Source: Vickermania ingenoplastis (taxonomy: Eukaryota > Euglenozoa > Kinetoplastea > Trypanosomatida > Trypanosomatidae). From it: 64,000 nucleotides of DNA. This document shows, piece by piece, positions 39,647 through 50,220 of this stretch. The translations under genes and the position numbers were made by a program. Position 1 is the first letter of the stretch; each line of letters opens with the position of its first letter. The stretch lies in NCBI GenBank assembly GCA_010157825.1, contig VFSE01000164.1, positions 17,501-81,500 of the forward strand. The letters are read 5' to 3'. The notes below the pieces were generated by a model, which was not told the origin of the DNA, did no database searches, and saw nothing but the letters and a program-made list of their open reading frames with translations.

Positions 39647-40183
39647 CTAGGGGGCGGGCGCCTCCTGCAAGTCGCTGGGGCACGCGGGGCTAGGCTGGAT
39701 GGGCATCACGCGCACCTTGGGCTCGTCCATGCACGCCGGGTCGACGGTAACCTCCGACGTGACGCCGGTATCCGGGTCTTTTTGAATCACCCGCAGCACC
39801 GAGGCGCTAGGGATCGGCACCACAAAGAAACGTCGGTCCTCCGCCTTGCCGGCGCGTGGCGGGGGCCGGGGCGGGAGGCCGTCCGCCACCTCCGGGAACT
39901 TCACGAGACGGAAGCCCTTGAGCAGAAGAATGTCCCCCGCATCGGCAAAGCTTGCCGCGGTGGCCCACTCGTTGTAAAGGTTGATGCGCAGCCGGGGCTC
40001 GTCGTCGCCCGGGTTCGCTCGCAGCGAGCCGAAGATGGTCATCACGAGGCCGTCGCCATACTCCCGCACGTGGGTGCGGACCATATCCGTGACGAGCAGT
40101 CGAAGGGTGCGCCCCGGCATCGGCACGCCCGTGGGCAGCGCTGCCAGCGTCTGCGCCGTCTCGTACGACTCGACAACGCTCAT
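39647..40183 (-). CDS. Possible OB-fold protein, 178 aa
   Basis: There is no firm family. The pattern RTLRLLVTDMVRTHVREYGD, VMTIFGSL, RLRINLYNEWA, DAGDILLLKGFRLVKF and RRFFVVPIPSASVLRVI looks like successive beta strands of an OB fold. The D-I-L-L-L-K-G-F-R-L strand recalls the GDII motif of POT1/TEBP-type single-strand binding domains. This is a visual resemblance only. The C-terminal 25 residues are proline-rich. The ATG at 40183 is unambiguous. A role in single-stranded DNA or telomere binding is one possibility; other small OB proteins are equally possible. Confidence 0.65.
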   Translation of the reverse strand: MSVVESYETAQTLAALPTGVPMPGRTLRLLVTDMVRTHVREYGDGLVMTIFGSLRANPGDDEPRLRINLYNEWATAASFADAGDILLLKGFRLVKFPEVADGLPPRPPPRAGKAEDRRFFVVPIPSASVLRVIQKDPDTGVTSEVTVDPACMDEPKVRVMPIQPSPACPSDLQEAPAP

Positions 40184-40433
40184 ATTTTGTTTGTGCGGGG
40201 GGCTTACTGGGGCTACGCGGGGGAATGAAGTGTGAGATGATCAGTACAGAGAGAGAATAAAAAAAAAAAAGAAGAACCAGAAAAGAAGAGAGAGAGAGAG
40301 AGTCAGGGATGGTACCACCACGAGTGAGACGCACACCAGTGGGTCTGGTGGCCCTCTCAGAGGCCGTCTTCCTTCACACAATCAATGGAAGAACTGCTTG
40401 TTCCTCTTCCTCTTCCTCAAGATGCAGGTAATC

Positions 40434-40467
<34 letters not shown>

Positions 40468-40601
40468 TCGCACCCCGCACCCCGCTCCGGTTCCTCTTTC
40501 ACAGCGGTGCGCTGCGCTACGCCGTCTGACGACGACCCCCCCCCCCCCCTTCCCTTCCCTTCCTGTTGGAGGCCCGTTCCAAACGCACCAGCCCTTCGCT
40601 A
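40184..40601. other. Intergenic region
   Basis: It holds an A13 run and GA repeat (40258-40303), a TA repeat followed by a GA repeat (40433-40466), and a C14 run at 40536-40549. No gene is seen. Confidence 0.45.
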
Positions 40602-42911
40602 CTAGGAGAGCAGATAACTAGTGTAGGGCACCATCCACGTAATGAGGCAGGCCGCAAAGAAGAGCGTGATGAGCGTGCCACAGAACAGGAAGTCCTTTGC
40701 ACGCAGGTACGGCTTCCCCTGCGCGTCTTCTGCTAGGAGCGAGTTGACGTTCGGGAAACTGCTGATGGGGAACGCCATCGCACCGGAGCACATGAGGGAT
40801 GCGATCATGACCAGCGACTGCGGCGTGGCGCTGAGCCAGCTCTCGTCGTCGTGCGGCATTAAGAAGCCAATCTTTGCAATAATGGGCAGGAGAGTCATCG
40901 CCGCCACGGTGTGTGACACGAACGTTGTCACAACCCCGACCGCGAGGGTGACAGCGACGACGGTGGTGTACGGCGGGGTGGAGACGAGCGTGTGGCGTAT
41001 GCTGTTGGCGAAGATGTCCAGCATTGCCGAGTCGTGGGCGCACAGCCCGAGCATATTGCCGCCCGCCAGCAGGAACATGAGGTGCCACGACAGCGTGTTG
41101 AAGTCTTCTTTGCTTAGAATACCCATGCCGAAGAACACGACGATGGGAATTAAGGCGACGATGCCGGTGTCGCCGAAGATGAAGTTGGACGGCATCACCC
41201 AGAGCACTATCGTGATGCCGCTGACGCCGAGCACGATGATGCGGTCCAGCGGTGACACCTTGCGTGCACTCGCCATATCCACCACCTGCAGCGGAATGTA
41301 CAGCACGTCCTCGAAGGGCCGCCACACCAGCAGCAGGATGGCCCAGGCCGCGACGATGGTAATGAGCACCACGGGCAGCGCCACCAGCACCCACTGCGCG
41401 AAGGTGATGTTGTGAAAGCTCAGCACAGCGATGGCGACGGCGTTCTGCGGTGAGGCGATGGGGGAGAGCATGCCGCCGAGATTGCAGGCGAAGGCGAGGC
41501 CGAGGAGCATTCCTTGCGGGGCGGTGGTATCGCTTCGGAACTCCCACAGCGTGTGGCGAAGTACACTCAGCGCGAGCAGCGGCGCGGCCACGTTGGACAC
41601 GATGGCGCAGAGAACGCAGCTGGCGAGCATCAAGGCGAGGAGATAGAGCGCCGGGCGGTGAGCCGTCAGGCGGTGGAGTGCGCTCACGGCGTACATCTCA
41701 ATATTTGTTTTGGCGAACGCCTTGCCGATTGTCAGCCCACCCATCACGAGGATCTGAACGTGGTTGAAGACCTTGCCGAGCAGGATCTGAGAGGCCTGCG
41801 CGGGCGCTGCGGGCCGGCCCGTCGCAGGGTCGGAGACAATGCCGAGCGGGACTGCCACCAGCGGTATGAGCATCGCCGTGCAGAAGAACGGGATGGCCTC
41901 CGACAGCCACAGCACCATCACGAGGGCGAAGAGGGCCATGCAGTGGTGCGCTGGCGGGTCATCGGCCAACACGCCCGGGGCGCGGAGGACGGCAATGAAG
42001 AGCGCCACCGCGAGGAGCACGTAGCGCCACTGCACGTGCCAGTGCCCCGAGATGGACAGGGAGGCGTAGCGGTCAAGCGGTTCGCCAAACTTGCGTTCGA
42101 AGTCCATGTTGACCGTCTCCATGAGCTGACGGAGGGCCGGCTGCTCGCGACTGAGCCGGGAGCGGGCGATGATGTGCTCCATGTCGTCGGAGAAGTCCGG
42201 CTCGTCGCGGCGGTGCTTCTTAAGCTTCTTGAGCGACTTTCGAATGGCCTCCAGGTTGAGCTCCGCGAAGTGCTGCAGCTTGTGGGCGTTGGAGTTCCAT
42301 TCGAGGTAGGCCGCCTCGGGCGTGTTGCTGGCGATGACCTTTAGGTAGGAGTCCCCGATGAGCCGCAGGAACACGTTCTTTACCGCCTCGGTGAACCGCG
42401 AGCAGCGCCCGCCGGGGCTGTCCAGGTCGTCCTCTGACGGCTCCACCGTCACCTGCACAGACGCCGCTGCTGGCGGCAGTGGTGCGAGCGGGGGCGGGCC
42501 ATGGCGCGACGGGCTCGTCTCCTCGCTCGCCATGGAAATGGACGGCGACACGCACGTCGGGCTGCAGCTGCCGTACCCTGCACTGCCGCCGTTTGGATTC
42601 GGGGAGGAGGCGCCGGTCCCTGGGGGGTGGCGGCGGCGGTAGAAGGCACCCTTCTTCCGTGGCGGCTCCAGCAGCTGGTGCGGGGAGAGGGCGAGCAGCG
42701 TCTCGACGCCGCGCTCGAGATCCTGCAGGAGTTCTTGGAAGAGCGCCTCCGCCTTCGCGAGCTCCTCCTGTAGCAGACGGAAGAGCTCCTCGGCGAAGTC
42801 GTCGCCGTGGAGGTCAGCGTTGTGGATGAACTGCTTGAGGCGCTTGTAGTTGACGTAATCCCCCTTCCACTGGGCGATCATCTCCTCCGCCAAACGCTTG
42901 CCGAACTTCAT
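40602..42911 (-). CDS. PHO91: SPX-domain phosphate transporter, Pho91 type
   Basis: It moves inorganic phosphate across an internal membrane. In trypanosomes Pho91 sits in acidocalcisomes and the contractile vacuole and works as a sodium/phosphate transporter (established knowledge). The product is 769 aa. The N-terminal SPX domain starts MKFGKRLAEEMIAQWKGDYV with YKRLKQFI and continues to about residue 250, including the helix LEAIRKSLKKLKKHRR that lines the inositol-polyphosphate pocket. The rest is a divalent-anion:Na symporter (DASS/SLC13) domain. It has about 11 membrane segments, including WRYVLLAVALFIAVLRAPGV, LFALVMVLWLSEAIPFFCTA, the SNVAAPLLALSVL and SPIASPQNAVAIAVLSF signatures, and a final TLITLFFAACLITWMVPYTS. 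A Ser/Pro/Gly-rich insert interrupts the SPX domain at about 90-150. Phosphate control through SPX is expected. Confidence 0.92.
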   Translation of the reverse strand: MKFGKRLAEEMIAQWKGDYVNYKRLKQFIHNADLHGDDFAEELFRLLQEELAKAEALFQELLQDLERGVETLLALSPHQLLEPPRKKGAFYRRRHPPGTGASSPNPNGGSAGYGSCSPTCVSPSISMASEETSPSRHGPPPLAPLPPAAASVQVTVEPSEDDLDSPGGRCSRFTEAVKNVFLRLIGDSYLKVIASNTPEAAYLEWNSNAHKLQHFAELNLEAIRKSLKKLKKHRRDEPDFSDDMEHIIARSRLSREQPALRQLMETVNMDFERKFGEPLDRYASLSISGHWHVQWRYVLLAVALFIAVLRAPGVLADDPPAHHCMALFALVMVLWLSEAIPFFCTAMLIPLVAVPLGIVSDPATGRPAAPAQASQILLGKVFNHVQILVMGGLTIGKAFAKTNIEMYAVSALHRLTAHRPALYLLALMLASCVLCAIVSNVAAPLLALSVLRHTLWEFRSDTTAPQGMLLGLAFACNLGGMLSPIASPQNAVAIAVLSFHNITFAQWVLVALPVVLITIVAAWAILLLVWRPFEDVLYIPLQVVDMASARKVSPLDRIIVLGVSGITIVLWVMPSNFIFGDTGIVALIPIVVFFGMGILSKEDFNTLSWHLMFLLAGGNMLGLCAHDSAMLDIFANSIRHTLVSTPPYTTVVAVTLAVGVVTTFVSHTVAAMTLLPIIAKIGFLMPHDDESWLSATPQSLVMIASLMCSGAMAFPISSFPNVNSLLAEDAQGKPYLRAKDFLFCGTLITLFFAACLITWMVPYTSYLLS

Positions 42912-43258
42912 GATAACGAAAGATTAAAAAAAAAAAAACCTGGGAGGGAGGAGCCTAAAGATTCCCTTCTAATGTATTGTGTATGATGGATACGAGCGGC
43001 CTTGGGAACGGGCGGGGGCACCGTGTCGAACCTCTAAGGCCTACGCACTTAATAAACCTGATAAAGGTAGGGTACCTAATGATTACCTAATGCTTCTTGA
43101 AGTGCCGAAGAAAAAAAAAAGGAAAAAAAAAGATGAATCAAGAGAGATGCAGCAGCACCAGGATGTGGAGGTGGAGGTGGAGGTGGAGGTGGCACACCGG
43201 GTGGATTCGGCGGGCGAGGAGAGGAGGTCCGTGGAACATCGGTTCGCACATGTATACA

Positions 43259-43313
43259 TATTGTTGTTGTTGTTGTTGTTGTTGTTATTGTTGTTGTTGT
43301 TGTTATTGTTGTT
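43259..43313. repeat. GTT triplet microsatellite
   Basis: About 18 TTG/GTT units with two ATT interruptions. On the coding strand this is AAC-rich. Confidence 0.9.
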
Positions 43314-43473
43314 CGCCTGTTGCCCAGCTACGGTACATTAGAAGACAGCGAAATAACTTCTCATCGCCGTCAGCGCCATCAACAGTGGACCAGCACCCTT
43401 TCATTCCACGTCGTCCAGCAGAAAGAAAAAAGAGATGTGGCACTCCCCCCCTGCAACAGATACAACGATACGG

Positions 43474-43501
43474 CCTCCATCCATCTCGAGATGGATGGAG
43501 G
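43474..43501. repeat. Perfect 28-base palindrome
   Basis: The half-site CCTCCATCCATCTC is followed directly by its exact reverse complement GAGATGGATGGAGG, with no spacer. Flanking bases 43473 and 43502 do not extend it. It could form a cruciform or hairpin. Confidence 0.9.
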
Positions 43502-43756
43502 AACCCGTTCCTTCATGGAGACGGGGCGGAGCTGTGAACGAGGGCAGGGCAGGGAGGGGGGGGGGAGGGGAGGAGAGAGGCACCATGCGGCCTCGGACCT
43601 CTCACCTACTATCTAGCCTCCACTCTCCGCTCCGCTTGTTCCGCCCTCCCTCCCTCCCTCCCTCCTGCGCCACCAGCCTCGAGTGGAGGTGCACAAGGCG
43701 GGTGAACCGTGCGTCTCGCACGGAGCCTCACGCTACCGTACAACACAGGAAGCAGA

Positions 43757-43799
<43 letters not shown>
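43757..43799. repeat. TAA triplet microsatellite
   Basis: About 14 uninterrupted AAT/TAA units, followed by TA-rich sequence. Confidence 0.9.
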
Positions 43800-44214
43800 T
43801 TTATATATAGACACACATATATGTATCGAAAAGGATATACAATAAATAAATAAAAGAACGTACGAATATATCCATTTAGTAAAATATAAACGAAAGAGGG
43901 GAAAAATTCAACTCGGTGGTGAGGGAACAAACAACGTGCTGGCCAAACTCAACACACACAGTACAAGAGTGTCTGCAGGCCCTTGTTGGTTCGTTGTGAC
44001 GGGGAGCTGGAGTCGTATTTAAATGCGCTCTTCCACAGGCAGAGAGGTAGCCGATGAGAAAAACCAAAAGTTCAAAGTTTTTTTTTATTTATTTATATTT
44101 TTTTTTAAGGAGAATAATACATGGGTGCACCACGGAACATCCGCCTACCGTTTCGTTTCGGTGCAGCTGTGAAGCGTGGCCCCCCTCACGCCTTCGCTGC
44201 GGCCTCTACGGGCA

Positions 44215-44245
<31 letters not shown>

Positions 44246-46763
44246 TTTCCCCCCTTTTTCACAGATGGATCATGTTGTTGATGTTGTTGTTTTCCGTTGC
44301 GCAAATTTGTTCATGATGCCTTTCTGTTTGTTCGTTCGTTTGTTTTATTTCGCATAAAAATAAATGTAATACTCCAAAAAAAAAAAAAAAATGTATTTTT
44401 AGCTCTATTATTCCTCCCCGGTCAACACGCCGCCATCTCTCATCAGTTGTTTGTTGTTAAATGTTTTTTTTTTTTTTTTGTACGTGCGGTCATGGAGTTG
44501 ATCGGAACACTGCCAGGCTTAACTAGGCCTTGAAGAACCACCTCTATCCCCCTTCCTCAACGAGTTTTTGGGCCCCCACCACCGTCTGTGATCATTGTCC
44601 TCCGTGGGTTCTTGCCTTGAAGTGGGGAGCAGGAGCCGGCTTGGCCGACAGAAGGAAAAAAAAAATGAGAAGGAAGCGGAGAACAAGAGAAAAATAATTA
44701 TTATCATAGTAATAATAAAACGAATTGTGGTGTTTAATAATTAAAATTAAAATAAAAAAAAGAAAAAAAAAGAAAAAAAGAAACTGTTGCATCGTTCCTT
44801 CCTTTTATTATTTCTAGACGTCATCATTGCCGCCGTTCCTAACAAAAAAAAAAGTAGGGGGGGGGAGCGGGGGCACCTCAACGCATTCTCAATGATGCAA
44901 GGGACTACAATGAGTCAATGACGATGGAACGTGGCCAACAGCTACTTCACAATAAATATATACATATATATATTTATATATATATATATATATAAATGTA
45001 TGTTTATACAAGCCGAAGGAGAAAATCGAAGAGGCGGTCCAGGCGTCGAGGATAGAATGGTACGGGTAACCCTTGAGGTTAGGTAGACCCTTTCCTTTTC
45101 TTTTTTATTATTATTAGAATTATATATTTTTTTTTTGTTATTATTATGATGTTTCTCTTGATGTTGTTTTTGTTGTTGTTGTTGTTGTTGTTCTTTTTTT
45201 TTTCCGCTTTTTCTTTACCTGACCCTGACGGCTGTGTGTTTTTTATTCATTTAAAAAAAAAAAAAAAAACAGGTTTTGTAGGCTGGTGCTCGACTGGGGA
45301 TGGAAGTCGTACTTGTTTAACTGAACAGAATCATCATCATCATCATCATAAGATTGGCCACGTTGGTATTGGCACGCACCCGTTTCTCCTCTCTCGACAC
45401 TCTAACCTTCTATTTTGTTTGTTTTTCGTTGTTTTCCTTAAATTGTGCGAGGGAGAGGAGTTGGAAGCATAATTCACATGAGGTGCAACATGAACAGATT
45501 TGCATACGTACGTATTCGCTTTCATCACCATCTCTGTATATCCGTTGGAGAGGAGAAACAAATAATAATAATAATAATAATAATAATATAAAGAAGGTTA
45601 CGAATGAAAGAAAAAAAAATGGAGCGAGAGAAGGTGCGAAGCGGTCTTTCCCCTTATTCTGCGGTGATGGATCATCATCAATCGATCCGACCAGCTCACG
45701 GCCGCTTCACAGCGCACGCGGGCCTTCCTTCCCAGAAATTCGGGTAGAAGAGATTTCTTCCCAGTTTGTTTTCCCCTGCTTGTTCTACAAGCCCCCTCCT
45801 ATTCACTTGGTTGTACAGTGCTGTGATGTCTTATGCGAGCACCACTTATGCTGCACATGTCCTTCTCTCTCCTTTTTTCTGCTGTTGTTTTTTTGTTGTT
45901 GTTGTTGTTGTTTCTATACTATAATTTGTAAATTTTAGTGAAGAAGAAGAGTTAACGCTGGCCTGTGTAGAGGACTATCCCAGCTATCGTGACCCTGTAG
46001 GTGTAGAATTGACGTGTGGTCGACTTGTCCAAAGAGCATTTTGAATAGGTTAAGTTTAGTTTTATTGCTTTAACAAGTTGTTATGAAGGATGCTCTGCTT
46101 GTACCCTAACACTAATAATCTTCCTCGCTCGCTCCCCCCCCACCCCACCCCACACACCCCATCATATATAGTTAGTCTAGGTCCTTAAGGGGTAGGTCCT
46201 TAGTTTCGTCGTATAGGAAATTTAAAAAAAGGCTCCCAATATCAGACTCGTGTCGCTCTATAATTCTACCATCAGTTTTATTTATTTATTTTTCCATATT
46301 ATTTTTGTCTGTGTGTGTATTGCTTTTCCTGTGGAGGTGGGAGGCGATCTTTCGTTCGTTCGTGTATCGTTGTTTTTTTTTGTTGTTGTTGTTGTTTTCT
46401 GCTTCTGTTGGAGGTCTTGCCGTACAGTGGAGGACCGCCTAGCAGATGTAGGGGCCCCGGTGGGGGTGAAACTGGCCCCGTACGAGTTTCTCGTAGCCTA
46501 CCCGCTTGCATCCATAGACAAGATAGCGTGTAGAAGTGGAGTGGGGCTTGCTGCCGCCCATACCTCCATCGGCATCATTGGAAGGAGGAGAAGAGGGGGG
46601 AGGGAGGAGGTCTGGAGGTAACGCGGTACCGCATTCGAATTGGAGAAGAAAAGGTGAAAAGCAAAAAAAAAAAAATGAGATTCAGGTATGCCAACCGTTT
46701 CGACCTCCGACTAGATTCTCCTCCTGGCGCTACGTGTGGATGCCATCCGTAGTTGGTCATTCG

Positions 46764-46828
46764 CTCCTCCTTCCAACTCCTCCTTCCAACTCCTCCTTCC
46801 CACTCCTCCTTCCCACTCCTCCTTCCCA
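46764..46828. repeat. 13-bp minisatellite, five copies
   Basis: Five tandem units of CTCCTCCTTCC plus AA or CA. The first two end in AA and the last three in CA. The plus strand is pyrimidine-rich, opposite to the coding strand of the neighbouring genes. Confidence 0.85.
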
Positions 46829-47196
46829 CTTCCACTCCCACAGAGTCATAGGACAATAGTCGAACAGCCGCAGGGAAAGTCGTCAAAGGGGAAGGGATGC
46901 GATGCTCCGGGGTGAACAGAAATAATATATAATAAATGATAATAATATATGATAATAATACCGTACAGAAAAGAGAAGAGAGACCAGACAGGCCTACATA
47001 GATAGACCGTACACCCCATCTTCTTCTACCCCATGTTAGGGTCCCTTGCCTCCCTTCCCTCCTTGCGCGTGTGTTCCATTGGTGCGTTGGAGCTGCTTTA
47101 GAGCTGCACCCTGCACCCACACCTGCCGTAACGAATTCCTTTCGCGCGCTCTCTTTCTGTATAGAGATATAGCTATCGGTACGTGTTTCCTCCATC

Positions 47197-49302
47197 CTAG
47201 GGCTCCACATCTGGGAATCGTGAGAGGGGGGATGGTGGGGGCGAGGTGCCTTCCGTTCCCATTCCCATTCCCGCCGCCGTCGCCACGCCACTACTGCCGG
47301 GCAGCGCGCCGTCCTCTGCGCCCGCGTTAACCTGCGGCCCTGTTCCGCCGTCCCCGCCGCTGCGTTGATGCCTCTTGCTGCGCCGCGACATGGCGATGTC
47401 GGAGGGAGAGGTCGTGACCGCGAAGGTGGCGTCGATGGTGTACGGGTTGTTGCGCCACTGTGCCCCAGAGGAGCAGGTGCTGAGCGTGGTGGTGGAGTTG
47501 AGAGAGATGCGGAAGGGATGGTTCTCACCGGTGCTCGTCGCGTTAGGGGTGCTCGCCGTCTCTCGCAGCAGCATCGGGTCAAAGCGGATGGTGTTGGACT
47601 TCCCGCTCTCGAGGCTGTTGCTGCGCCGCATGTACGTTCCGCTCTGTGGCGTGCTCCCCGACCAGTACGGCCGACGGCCACAGCCACCGTGCAACGACGA
47701 AGTTCCGCTGCTGCTTTGAACCCGGTACTCTGAGCTGGCGTCGGCCCCGCGGCCGGAGTGCCCCGACAAGGTGCTGTGGGCCAGCCCGCTGTCCAGCGAG
47801 CCACCGCTGCTCGAGCTGCGCCGCAGCAGGGGGTTGTCGTAGCTGGGCGAGCGGTAGTGTGTGGGCGAGAGGGCCGCCGGCGCGTTGTGTCGCCAGCCAC
47901 TGCTGCTGCTGCTGCTGCGCTGCCCAAAGTCAGGGGAGGTGTGCTGCGTGGGTAGTACGTGATACCGCGGTACGTGCCGGCGCAGAGCCCCGTGGCTGTG
48001 GCCGCTGCTGCTGCTGCTGCTGGGCAGCGGGGGGGCCGACAAGAAGGACCGGCCGCTCCGGCCGCTGGTGTCGATGACGCCGCGCGCCCCGCTGGCGGCG
48101 GCCGGCTTTGGGTTGGTCGAGGAGTGGGAGGAGGAGGAGGTGACGCCAGCGTTGCCGAGGGCCCAGGACGAGCTGGAGCCGACCACCTCCGGTTTGGGGG
48201 CAAGGGGCGAGGGGCCGGCGGGGTGCGGCGCGCTGTACCGGGCGTGGATCGCCTGCTGCGGGGGTTGACTCAGCGCTGTGTTCTGCATCGGCACCTGGTT
48301 CGGAGGCGCATAGCCAGCGCGTGCTGGGTCAAGTACAACGACGCCACCGAGCGGGGAAGTGGCGACGGGCAGCAGCGGCGGCGGCGGCGCCTGCTGCTGC
48401 TGCTGCTGCTGCTGCTCCCCCGCGGCACGGAGGTGCTGCAGCAGGCCGGCTTCCCTCAGGGCTTGGCGGCAGACGTGGATGAACTTGCAGTCGGCCTCGA
48501 AGCGGCAGCACGCCGTGCCCCTCTGCTGGAGGTGCAGCAGGCACAGGGCGGAGCTGGGCACGTAGAGCTGCAGGGGCGGCGCGTCGGGCGGGGGCGCGGC
48601 GTTGGCGAGGTTTGGGTATTGCGCATGCAGCAGCACCCGGAGGCCGACCGTCCAGCTGACGCGCGCTAACGGGATGGTAACGAGGAGATGCTGGGGCGAC
48701 AGCCCCGCCATGCCGACAGCTAACCCTTCTGGCGTGCCAGGGCTGCTCGTGTTTGCTCCGCCCTCCATGGTGCGGTCCCGCATGACAGAGATGAGCAATG
48801 TGGGTGGGACCTGCTGCGCCGCATGTGAGGGCGTCGTCGCACCGTGCAGGGGACAGCAGGTGGGCTGCCGGAGGGCCTCGGCGCGCAGCTGCTCCACCAC
48901 GGCGGCATCGGCATGGGCCTGAAAGCAGTTGGCGCCCTGCCGGCACCGGCCTTCCATAAAGATGCAGCAGAGCGAGGGCACACCTTGGCGGTGCAGGGCA
49001 CGGGTCTCTCGCATGGCACTCAGCGGTATGAAGAGCCGCTTGCTGCTCGGGTCGATCACCGCGAAGGTCCCCACAGGGGCGCCGTAGGATGTCAGCCACG
49101 TGTGCGGCGGCCCCGGCGGCCCGGTGCTGCCGCGCCCCTTCCTGCAGTGGATCAGGGCTGGCCCTCCGCCTCCTCCACGGCGGCCCTGGCGGGGCATGCT
49201 ATGAATTGCTGTGGGCTGGGGTGAGGCGGCGGCCTGTGTGGTGAAGTGGGCGAGCGGCTGTGGAGCGCTGGTGTTGTAGCAGGTGTACGGCGGGTGGCTC
49301 AT
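47197..49302 (-). CDS. CCCH zinc-finger protein with two finger modules, 701 aa
   Basis: This is a probable RNA-binding regulator; CCCH proteins control mRNA fate in trypanosomatids, where regulation is post-transcriptional. The first ATG is at 49302 (MSHPPYTCYN). Finger 1 (about 108-128) reads CCIFMEGRCRQGANCFQAH, i.e. C-x7-C-x5-C-x3-H. Finger 2 (about 252-275) has CCRFEADCKFIH, with x5 and x3 spacing but a longer or displaced first gap. Each finger is preceded by a similar strand motif (RLFIPLSAM and LYVPSSAL), so the two units look like an internal duplication. A glutamine run occurs near 295-302. The C-terminal 400 residues are Ser/Gly/Pro-rich and disordered, with many SSS runs. The specific ZC3H orthologue is not assigned. 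Confidence 0.82.
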   Translation of the reverse strand: MSHPPYTCYNTSAPQPLAHFTTQAAASPQPTAIHSMPRQGRRGGGGGPALIHCRKGRGSTGPPGPPHTWLTSYGAPVGTFAVIDPSSKRLFIPLSAMRETRALHRQGVPSLCCIFMEGRCRQGANCFQAHADAAVVEQLRAEALRQPTCCPLHGATTPSHAAQQVPPTLLISVMRDRTMEGGANTSSPGTPEGLAVGMAGLSPQHLLVTIPLARVSWTVGLRVLLHAQYPNLANAAPPPDAPPLQLYVPSSALCLLHLQQRGTACCRFEADCKFIHVCRQALREAGLLQHLRAAGEQQQQQQQQAPPPPLLPVATSPLGGVVVLDPARAGYAPPNQVPMQNTALSQPPQQAIHARYSAPHPAGPSPLAPKPEVVGSSSSWALGNAGVTSSSSHSSTNPKPAAASGARGVIDTSGRSGRSFLSAPPLPSSSSSSGHSHGALRRHVPRYHVLPTQHTSPDFGQRSSSSSSGWRHNAPAALSPTHYRSPSYDNPLLRRSSSSGGSLDSGLAHSTLSGHSGRGADASSEYRVQSSSGTSSLHGGCGRRPYWSGSTPQSGTYMRRSNSLESGKSNTIRFDPMLLRETASTPNATSTGENHPFRISLNSTTTLSTCSSGAQWRNNPYTIDATFAVTTSPSDIAMSRRSKRHQRSGGDGGTGPQVNAGAEDGALPGSSGVATAAGMGMGTEGTSPPPSPLSRFPDVEP

Positions 49303-50166
49303 CGGAATGATGTCTAGCTGGACATGTGAATCAGGGAGATGGGGGCTGGGCAGCGAAAGAGATGGAGGAATCACGACAGGAAGGGACACACAGACAAAGC
49401 AAAAGGCAAAGTAAAAAAAAAAAAAAAAGAGAAGAGGCGGGTTGGGGACCAGCAGCCTTTCCTTTTAGCTGCTACGGATCGTTCCTTCTGGTTCTGTTTG
49501 AGGCGCGGGGTCTATGTTGATTAGAAGAGCTGTACGCCAAGGTGTTTGGATCTACCCAGCGAGGTTTATGTTGGGTGAAAAAAGAGAAAAAAAAAAAAAC
49601 TCTTTAGAGCCGAGATGAAGAGACCTGCGATCCGTGACAATCAGCGTGAGAGGCGCACGGATGAGCAACCACGCCCAAAAAAAGAAAAGGAAAATCAAAG
49701 AAACAAAAAAAAAAAAAGAAGAAAAACAAATGGAGAGAGGCCGGGGAAAAATGGGGGAAAAAAAAAAGGTTGTCTATACGGAACACCCCAGTGGTACCTT
49801 CAAGAAAAATATCGTCGCTCCACGGACACAAAAGGCGCAAAAAAAAAAAAAGAGAGAGAAGACAGACGGCAGTCAAGAGGCGGAGATGGAGTTGAATTGT
49901 ATAGAGAGAGCGAGATAGAGAGAGCACCCCCGGTTGTTGTTGTTGCTGTTGTTGCTGCCGTGTGTGTGGCGTGAAGTGCTGCTCCTGGGGGGAGGGAAAG
50001 AGGGAGAGTGGGAGAGAGAGTGTGGGAACGTACTTTATATTTGATTTATATTTGATATTTTCAGAACAAAATAGAACAAAATGTGCCTTGTGTTTTAAAA
50101 TGCACAGGAAGTGCCGCGCAAAAGCTATTTCTTCTTTACTTTACTTTACCTCCAAATGTTCAGAAA

Positions 50167-50167
50167 C

Positions 50168-50209
<42 letters not shown>

Positions 50210-50220
50210 TAATAATGATA
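50167..50220. repeat. AAAT then AAT microsatellite
   Basis: Seven or so AAAT units pass directly into about eight AAT units. Confidence 0.9.

Larger units (their letters stand above)
42912..47196. other. 4.3 kb gene-free gap, low-complexity
   Basis: No credible gene on either strand. Contents include GGAGGT repeats (43161-43191), a GTT repeat (43259-43313), a 28-base palindrome (43474-43501), a TAA repeat (43757-43799), a CT repeat (44215-44243) and TA-rich DNA (44949-44995). Also present are poly-A/T runs of 10-17 bases, a TCA repeat near 45331-45348, and a CTCCTTCC minisatellite (46764-46828). Islands of complex sequence at about 44500-44640, 45640-45880 and 46420-46620 stand out. They may be UTR or non-coding RNA. 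I saw no tRNA box B and no rRNA. Confidence 0.5.

Noticed and set aside
46095-46120. CCCTAA near the large gap as a telomere-like repeat
   Set aside because: Only one unit is present, with no tandem array.
46250-46621. Plus-strand frame containing EDRLADVGAPVGVKLAPYEF, faintly like a TRAPP-type segment
   Set aside because: The similarity is generic, the start lies in poly-T sequence, the tail does not match any family, and it opposes the direction of every other gene. Kept only as a complex-sequence island in the large gap.
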